This document shows, piece after piece, positions 58,331-64,000 of a DNA stretch of 64,000 bases. Source of the DNA: Helicobacteraceae bacterium (GTDB lineage: Bacteria; Campylobacterota; Campylobacteria; Campylobacterales; Sulfurimonadaceae); NCBI GenBank assembly GCA_947498025.1, contig CANMJR010000013.1:1-64000 (forward strand). Reading direction: 5' to 3'. Position 1 is the first letter of the stretch, and each line of letters begins with the position of its first letter. A program made the translations under genes and the position numbers. The notes beneath the pieces are model-generated. The model saw only the letters and a list, made by a program, of their open reading frames with translations. It was not told where the DNA came from and made no database searches.

Positions 58331-59098
58331 ATGAAAAGAGTAGTTGTAAAAGTTGGAAGTGCAGTTTTAGCCCAAAATGGCGTTATTGCACTTGATAGAA
58401 TGAGAGCATTGGTTGATTTTTTGAGTGAACTTCAAAAAGAGAATGAAGTTATTTTAGTCTCTTCCGGAGCGGTCGCAGCGGGCTATACAAAGTTAAAACT
58501 CGATAGAAGCGTATTGAAAAATAAACAGGCACTCGCCGCGATTGGGCAACCGATTTTGATGAAAACCTATGCTAAAAAATTTGCAACACATGAGATTATC
58601 ACGGCTCAGGTTTTAGTATCCGCAGCAAACTTTAGCAAAATGGATGATATTGAGAGAATTAAAAATACCGTTGACACTCTTCTTTCTAGCGGTGTTATTC
58701 CTATCGTAAATGAAAATGATGCAACTGCAACAGAAGAGCTTGTAGTTGGCGATAACGACCAACTCTCTGCCTACATGACAAAGCACACAGATTCAAATAT
58801 TTTGATAATACTCTCAGACATAGATGCCTTCTATGACAGCGATCCGCGACAAAATCCAGATGCAAATATTTTAAAAGTTGTAAATAGTATTGATAAAAAC
58901 GAACTTGAAAAAGAGGTAAATCCAAACAATATTTTTGCAACAGGCGGCATTGTCACAAAACTAAAAGCAGCCGATTACCTCCTCTCATGTGGGATTGATA
59001 TGTTTTTGTCAAGTGGATTTGATTTGTCTAATGTAAAAAGTTTTATGTTAGATAAAAAGCATGTTGGCGGAACATTTTTTACAAGCGGAATTAAATGA
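58331..59098 (+). CDS. proB: Glutamate 5-kinase
   Basis: RVVVKVGSAVLAQNG; SSGAVAAGYTKL; NENDATATEELVVGDNDQLSA. Confidence 0.95.
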   Translation: MKRVVVKVGSAVLAQNGVIALDRMRALVDFLSELQKENEVILVSSGAVAAGYTKLKLDRSVLKNKQALAAIGQPILMKTYAKKFATHEIITAQVLVSAANFSKMDDIERIKNTVDTLLSSGVIPIVNENDATATEELVVGDNDQLSAYMTKHTDSNILIILSDIDAFYDSDPRQNPDANILKVVNSIDKNELEKEVNPNNIFATGGIVTKLKAADYLLSCGIDMFLSSGFDLSNVKSFMLDKKHVGGTFFTSGIK

Positions 59099-60003
59099 AA
59101 ATTATCTTCATGGGTACGCCTGATTATGCAAAAAAGATTTTGCAACGACTCATCGGTACAAAAGGGATGGAAGTAGTTGCTGTTTACACTCAGCCCGATA
59201 AGCCGGTCGGTAGAAAAAAAGTGATGACTGCGCCAGAGGTTAAAACCTTGGCATGCGAATTAAACATACCTGTATATCAGCCAAATAGGCTTCGTGAGAG
59301 CGAAGTTGTAAAAGAGCTTTTGAAAATAGAGTGTGATTATGTAGTTGTGGCAGCATATGGGCAGATTCTTCCAAGAGAAATTTTGGATCACGCGCCTTGT
59401 ATTAACCTTCACGCTTCAATATTGCCGCAGTATCGCGGAGCAAGCCCGATTCAGCAAACGCTTTTAAATGCAGATAAAAGAACCGGTGTTACTGCTATGC
59501 TTATGGAAGAAGGTTTAGATACGGGGGACATAATTAAGATAGAGAGTATTGAAGTCGGTGACGATGAGATGCAAGACACTCTGTTTGAGAGATTAACAAA
59601 AACAGCAGCAAATTTAACTGTAGATGTACTAGAAAATTTTGACTCATACACGCCAATAAAACAAGATAATTCGCAAGCTACGCACTGCTCAAAAATAACA
59701 AAACAAAATGGTGAAGTAAACTTTGAAAATGCGGTTGAAGTTTATAACAAATATCGCGCATTCACCCCTTGGCCAGGGATTTACTTGGCATGTGGCTTGA
59801 AGCTTAAAAAAATATCATTAGAAGAGAAAATAGGCAAAAACGAGATGGGTACAATTTTAAAAATAGACCCTTCGAGTATTGTTGTTGGATGTAAAGAGGG
59901 CAGTATTAGAATTTTCAAAGTTCAGCCAGAGTCAAAAAATGAGATGGATATAATTTCATACATTAACGGTAAAAGATTGGCTCTTGAAGATATCTTATCT
60001 TGA
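59095..60003 (+). CDS. fmt: Methionyl-tRNA formyltransferase
   Basis: IIFMGTPDYAKKILQRL; NLHASILPQYRGASPIQQTLLNADKRTGVT. Confidence 0.97.
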   Translation: MKIIFMGTPDYAKKILQRLIGTKGMEVVAVYTQPDKPVGRKKVMTAPEVKTLACELNIPVYQPNRLRESEVVKELLKIECDYVVVAAYGQILPREILDHAPCINLHASILPQYRGASPIQQTLLNADKRTGVTAMLMEEGLDTGDIIKIESIEVGDDEMQDTLFERLTKTAANLTVDVLENFDSYTPIKQDNSQATHCSKITKQNGEVNFENAVEVYNKYRAFTPWPGIYLACGLKLKKISLEEKIGKNEMGTILKIDPSSIVVGCKEGSIRIFKVQPESKNEMDIISYINGKRLALEDILS

Positions 60004-60619
60004 GAGTGTTGACTCAACGCAAAACTATTTAAAAGAGTTAGTTCGAGAAGATAGCTTAAAACTTCCACATGCAATAGTAGCTGAGATGCAAACGGATGGT
60101 ATCGGTAGCAGAGGTAACGCTTGGAGCGGAATAAGAGGCAATCTTTTTGTATCTTTTGCCATGCGTTTAAAAGATTTACCGTTTGATTTGAAACTCGAAT
60201 CGTCATCAATCTATTTTGCATATATTTTGAAAGAGAGTTTAGCAGAGTTAAATTCGCGAGTTTGGTTAAAGTGGCCGAATGATTTTTACATAGACGAATT
60301 AAAAATAGGCGGAATGATTACAAATGTTGTAAAAGAGTCTATTGTATGTGGCGTTGGATTAAATTTAGTTATAGCACCAGAGGGATTTGGAACTTTAGAT
60401 ATTGCTATTTCTAGGGAAGAGTTGCTAAAAAGATATTTTGAGAATATTGAAAAAAATATCTCATGGAAGCAAGTTTTTAGTAAATATGAGTTAGAATTTT
60501 ACAAGAACAAAAACTTTTCCACACACGCAAATAATTTAAAAATTTCATTAGCTGAGGCAACACTTCAAGGTGACGGCTCAATAATTAGCAACTCCAAGAG
60601 GATATTTAGTTTAAGATGA
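59984..60619 (+). CDS. birA: Biotin-[acetyl-CoA-carboxylase] ligase
   Basis: SVDSTQNYLKEL; QTDGIGSRGNAWSGIRGNLFVS; WLKWPNDFYIDELKIGGM. Confidence 0.93.
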   Translation: MKISYLESVDSTQNYLKELVREDSLKLPHAIVAEMQTDGIGSRGNAWSGIRGNLFVSFAMRLKDLPFDLKLESSSIYFAYILKESLAELNSRVWLKWPNDFYIDELKIGGMITNVVKESIVCGVGLNLVIAPEGFGTLDIAISREELLKRYFENIEKNISWKQVFSKYELEFYKNKNFSTHANNLKISLAEATLQGDGSIISNSKRIFSLR

Positions 60620-61398
60620 GCGAAGTAATAGTAATAGCAAATCAAAAAGGTGGAGTTGGTAAAACGACTACCGCTGTAAATTTAGCAGCCTCACTTGCAG
60701 TTGCAGAAAAAAAAGTGCTTTTGATTGACTCAGACCCTCAAGCAAACGCCACAACCTCGTTGGGCTTTCATAGAAATGATTATGAATTTAATATTTATCA
60801 TGTACTTATTGGTACCAAAAAAATTAAAGATATTATATTAAAGTCAGATTTACCGACTCTTCATTTGGCACCATCGAACATAGGTTTAGTCGGAATCGAA
60901 AAAGAGTATTATGATGCAAGTAAAACACAAGGTCGTGAACTTGTTTTAAAAAGAGCGATTGAGAGCATAAGAAAAGATTACGATTATATTATTATAGACT
61001 CACCACCGGCTCTTGGACCGATGACAATCAATGCACTCTCAGCCTCTAACTCGGTAATTATTCCTATTCAATGTGAATTTTTTGCACTTGAGGGCTTGGC
61101 ACAACTTTTGAATACTGTAAAATTGGTGAGAAAATCAATAAATCCAAAACTAAGCGTAAAAGGTTTTCTACCAACTATGTTTAGTGCACAAAATAATCTT
61201 TCAAAACAAGTTTTTGCAGATTTACGACAACATTTTAAAAGCAAACTTTTTAAAGATGAAGATGATAGATATATAGTGGTTCCAAGAAATGTCAAACTTG
61301 CAGAATCACCATCTTTTGGAAAGCCTGCTATATTGTATGATGTAAAATCGAGTGGAACTGTTGCATATCAAAATTTAGCACAAGCGATAATGAAGTAA
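60616..61398 (+). CDS. parA: ParA-family chromosome partitioning ATPase (Soj)
   Basis: IVIANQKGGVGKTTTAVNLAASLA. Confidence 0.96.
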   Translation: MSEVIVIANQKGGVGKTTTAVNLAASLAVAEKKVLLIDSDPQANATTSLGFHRNDYEFNIYHVLIGTKKIKDIILKSDLPTLHLAPSNIGLVGIEKEYYDASKTQGRELVLKRAIESIRKDYDYIIIDSPPALGPMTINALSASNSVIIPIQCEFFALEGLAQLLNTVKLVRKSINPKLSVKGFLPTMFSAQNNLSKQVFADLRQHFKSKLFKDEDDRYIVVPRNVKLAESPSFGKPAILYDVKSSGTVAYQNLAQAIMK

Positions 61399-62240
61399 TG
61401 AAATCTCAAAAGTTAGGCAGGGGCTTGGATGCACTTTTTGGTGAGATAAATGAAGCGTATGAGAATGAAGGTACCCATCAAGATGCTATATTGGAATTGT
61501 CAATTAAAGAGATTCGACCAAATCCATTTCAACCAAGAAAAACTTTTGATGAAGCTTCATTAGCAGAGTTGGCAGAATCTATTAAAAAAGATGGTTTAAT
61601 CCAGCCAATTGTTGTTACTGAAGATATGGATGGCTATATATTGATAGCCGGAGAAAGAAGGCTTCGTGCATCAAAGTTGGCTAAACTTAAAACTATTCGC
61701 TCAGTAGTTTTAAAGAGAGATGAGCAAAAAATGAGACAATTTGCTCTTATTGAAAATATTCAAAGAGAAGATTTAAACTCAATAGAACTTGCAGATGCTT
61801 ATCATGAACTTATAAAATTGCATAATATAACGCATGAAGAGTTGGCGGTTATGATAAATAAAAGTAGAACCCACATTACAAACAGTTTAAGACTTTTGCA
61901 ACTTTCTCCGAAAACACAAAAATCACTTATTGAAAAAAAAATAACTGCCGGTCATGCTAAGGTTTTGGTTGGTCTAGATGAAAAGCAGCAACAACTTATG
62001 GTGAACTCTATCATAGGGCAAAAACTAAGTGTGAGAGAAGTCGAGAGCACTATAAAAAACATAAAAGATGAAAAACAGATTCTTGGAGACAAGGAAATTG
62101 TTAAGTCATATGATTTTTTTAAGATTAAAAATGAGTTAAATTCTTTAGGTTATAAAACAAACTCTTCTAGAAATAAATTAACTATTGAGTTTGAGAGCGA
62201 AGCCCAAGTTAAACAATTTTTAAACAATTTTCTCACATAA
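61398..62240 (+). CDS. parB: ParB-family partition protein (Spo0J)
   Basis: LGRGLDALFG; NPFQPRKTFDEASLAELAESIKKDGLIQPIVV; GERRLRASKLA. Confidence 0.96.
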   Translation: MKSQKLGRGLDALFGEINEAYENEGTHQDAILELSIKEIRPNPFQPRKTFDEASLAELAESIKKDGLIQPIVVTEDMDGYILIAGERRLRASKLAKLKTIRSVVLKRDEQKMRQFALIENIQREDLNSIELADAYHELIKLHNITHEELAVMINKSRTHITNSLRLLQLSPKTQKSLIEKKITAGHAKVLVGLDEKQQQLMVNSIIGQKLSVREVESTIKNIKDEKQILGDKEIVKSYDFFKIKNELNSLGYKTNSSRNKLTIEFESEAQVKQFLNNFLT

Positions 62241-62366
62241 TACCGATATTAATATGCAGCGTTGCTAATTTTTTATAAAAAATGTAAAATTCTTTTATTT
62301 TTTTTCTTACTTTAACTATCCTTTCAATTTTCTCATAGTATAATCACGCAACTTTTAGGAGGTGCT

Positions 62367-62789
62367 ATGTTAGATATAAATCCGATACTACTTTTGGCTA
62401 CATTTGTTGTATTTCTTTCACTTATTGCCGCTCTGAACAGTTGGCTTTATAATCCATTATTCGCTTACATGAAAAAACGTGATGAAGATATCAAGAAAGA
62501 CTTGGAAAAAGTCGGTTCTAATGATGATGAAATTCATGAGTTATATTCAAAAGCTGAATCAATAATTATGAACGCTAAGCTGGAAGCTGCAGCCCTAAGA
62601 GAGAAAGTAATTGCGGATGCTAAGGAATTGGCTGATAGTAAGTTAGAAGCTAAACGAGCTGAATTAGCAAATGAGTATTTAGAGTTTGAAAAATCTCTTC
62701 ATAATTCTAGAAAGCAGTTGAATGATGAGTTAATGTCTCAAATTCCAATGTTTAAAGAAGCTGTAAAAGCTAAATTTAGTCAAATATAA
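62367..62789 (+). CDS. atpF': F0F1 ATP synthase subunit b'
   Basis: N-terminal TM plus long helix; upstream of atpF-atpH-atpA. Confidence 0.9.
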   Translation: MLDINPILLLATFVVFLSLIAALNSWLYNPLFAYMKKRDEDIKKDLEKVGSNDDEIHELYSKAESIIMNAKLEAAALREKVIADAKELADSKLEAKRAELANEYLEFEKSLHNSRKQLNDELMSQIPMFKEAVKAKFSQI

Positions 62790-62799
62790 AGGATGTAAT

Positions 62800-63318
62800 G
62801 TGAGTAGAATTTTAGTATTTATGCTAATGATATCAACTTATGCATTGGCATCTGGTGGTAGTGCAGAAGGTGCTGGTACAGATATCGTTCAAAGAACGGT
62901 TAACTTTGTACTATTTGCAGGTCTAGTTTGGTACCTTGTTGCTGAACCGGTAAAAAATTATTTTGTATCAAGAAGTCAAGCTATTGCTGATGAATTGAAA
63001 AAAGTTCAAGATAAATTGAATGAAACTATTGCTCTAAAAAAAGAGGCATTGGCTAAGATTTCTGATGCTGAAAAGTATGCGGATGGATTGGCTATTTCTT
63101 TAAAGAAAGAGAATAAAATCATAAGTGATAGTATCATAACTCAGTGTGAAGGTGAGCTGGAAACATTATCTAAACAACATGCAGTAATGAAAGAGTTCGA
63201 GCAGAGAAAAATGGTTCGTAATGTTGTAAAAGATGTGTTAAATCAAGTTTTAGCTCAAAGTAGTGATGATTTTGATATAGAAGCTATGGCTAATGTTATC
63301 TTAAAGAAGGTGGCATAG
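62800..63318 (+). CDS. atpF: F0F1 ATP synthase subunit b
   Basis: TM anchor LFAGLVWYLVAEPVKNYFVSRSQAIADELKK; operon context. Confidence 0.93.
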   Translation: MSRILVFMLMISTYALASGGSAEGAGTDIVQRTVNFVLFAGLVWYLVAEPVKNYFVSRSQAIADELKKVQDKLNETIALKKEALAKISDAEKYADGLAISLKKENKIISDSIITQCEGELETLSKQHAVMKEFEQRKMVRNVVKDVLNQVLAQSSDDFDIEAMANVILKKVA

Positions 63319-63319
63319 T

Positions 63320-63853
63320 ATGGAAAAATTAATTGCAAAACGATATATTAAAGCTTTAAAAGATGGTTCCGATGCTGAAGTTGTGGGGATAGCTACAAAT
63401 ATTTTCTCTGCTTTAGCTGAATCATTTAAAGATAAAAAGTTTGTTCAAATTATGGATAATCCAAATGTTTCTATTAGCGACAAATCAACTATTTTACTAA
63501 AAGCAGTTGAGTCTGTAAAATCTGAGAAGATTAATAATTTTATTAAACTTCTTGCTGAAAACAGACGAATTAATATCATTCCTGCAATAGCGGAAGCATT
63601 GCGAAAAGATGTTGCGTTGTCAACAAAAACTTACGAGGGTATTATTTATAGTAACAATAACATTGCTACAAAAGTAATAGAAGAGCTAAGTAGCGGTTTA
63701 AGTAAAAAATTTGATTCTAAGATATCATTAATATTTGTAAAAAATAATTTTGATGGCATAAAGGTTGATGTAGAAGACCTTGGAGTAGAGATTAATTTTT
63801 CTAAGACAAGAATTAATAATCAATTAATAGAACATATAATAAAAGCAATTTAA
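63320..63853 (+). CDS. atpH: F0F1 ATP synthase subunit delta
   Basis: LIAKRYIKALKDGSD...FIKLLAENRRINIIPAIAEALRK. Confidence 0.95.
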   Translation: MEKLIAKRYIKALKDGSDAEVVGIATNIFSALAESFKDKKFVQIMDNPNVSISDKSTILLKAVESVKSEKINNFIKLLAENRRINIIPAIAEALRKDVALSTKTYEGIIYSNNNIATKVIEELSSGLSKKFDSKISLIFVKNNFDGIKVDVEDLGVEINFSKTRINNQLIEHIIKAI

Positions 63854-63874
63854 CTTCATGAGAGGAAAACAATA

Positions 63875-64000
63875 GTGATAGCAAAAATTCAAGCTGATGA
63901 AATCAGCTCAATAATTAAAGAGCGTATCAATAACTTTGAATTAAGTGTTGATATTAATGAAACAGGTAAAATTGTTTCTTATGCTGATGGTGTTGCACAA
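63875..64000 (+). CDS. atpA: F0F1 ATP synthase subunit alpha, N-terminal part (truncated by window end)
   Basis: GTG start; [41 protein letters not shown]. Confidence 0.95.
   Translation, partial: MIAKIQADEISSIIKERINNFELSVDINETGKIVSYADGVAQ

Noticed and set aside
60616-62240. parS or origin-proximal sites near parA/parB
   Set aside because: No TGTTTCACGTGAAACA-like site was seen while reading this region; ParA/ParB genes alone do not establish an origin.

Overview
This 64 kb window is AT-rich bacterial chromosome with gene content typical of Campylobacterota (Sulfurimonas-like; taxonomic call is an inference). From left to right it contains: the C-terminal end of an acidic repeat protein, probably a type I secretion substrate; a two-gene ATP-grasp / HD-polynucleotide-kinase-like module; a type I secretion locus with a TolC-OmpA fusion, an OmpA/TSP3 protein, an HlyD, an ABC exporter, a LuxR-type regulator and a HEIAH metalloprotease; a MutS with a C-terminal HNH domain (MutS7-like); an accessory stretch with two MNT/HEPN pairs; a MarR/YceI/rubredoxin block; dapE/ridA; a YbhGFSR-like ABC-2 exporter; a decayed P-type ATPase; a TetR-RND efflux operon; a REP/RAYT cluster; a NiFe-hydrogenase maturation cluster (protease, hypF, Ni transporter, hypBCD-CHAD-sixA-hypEA); and a conserved core (rplU-rpmA-obg-proB-fmt-birA-parA-parB-atp). 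Best leads: the ATP-grasp + HD-Pnk pair, a roughly 30-nt repeat separating cassette-like genes at 27.3-30.3 kb, the REP family with covarying stems that flanks a RAYT and also an orphan VapB-like antitoxin, a displaced hypF 3' end downstream of an HPP gene, and CHAD-SixA genes inside the hyp operon. No tRNA, rRNA or CRISPR array was recognised. All family calls come from reading motifs; no database search was run.
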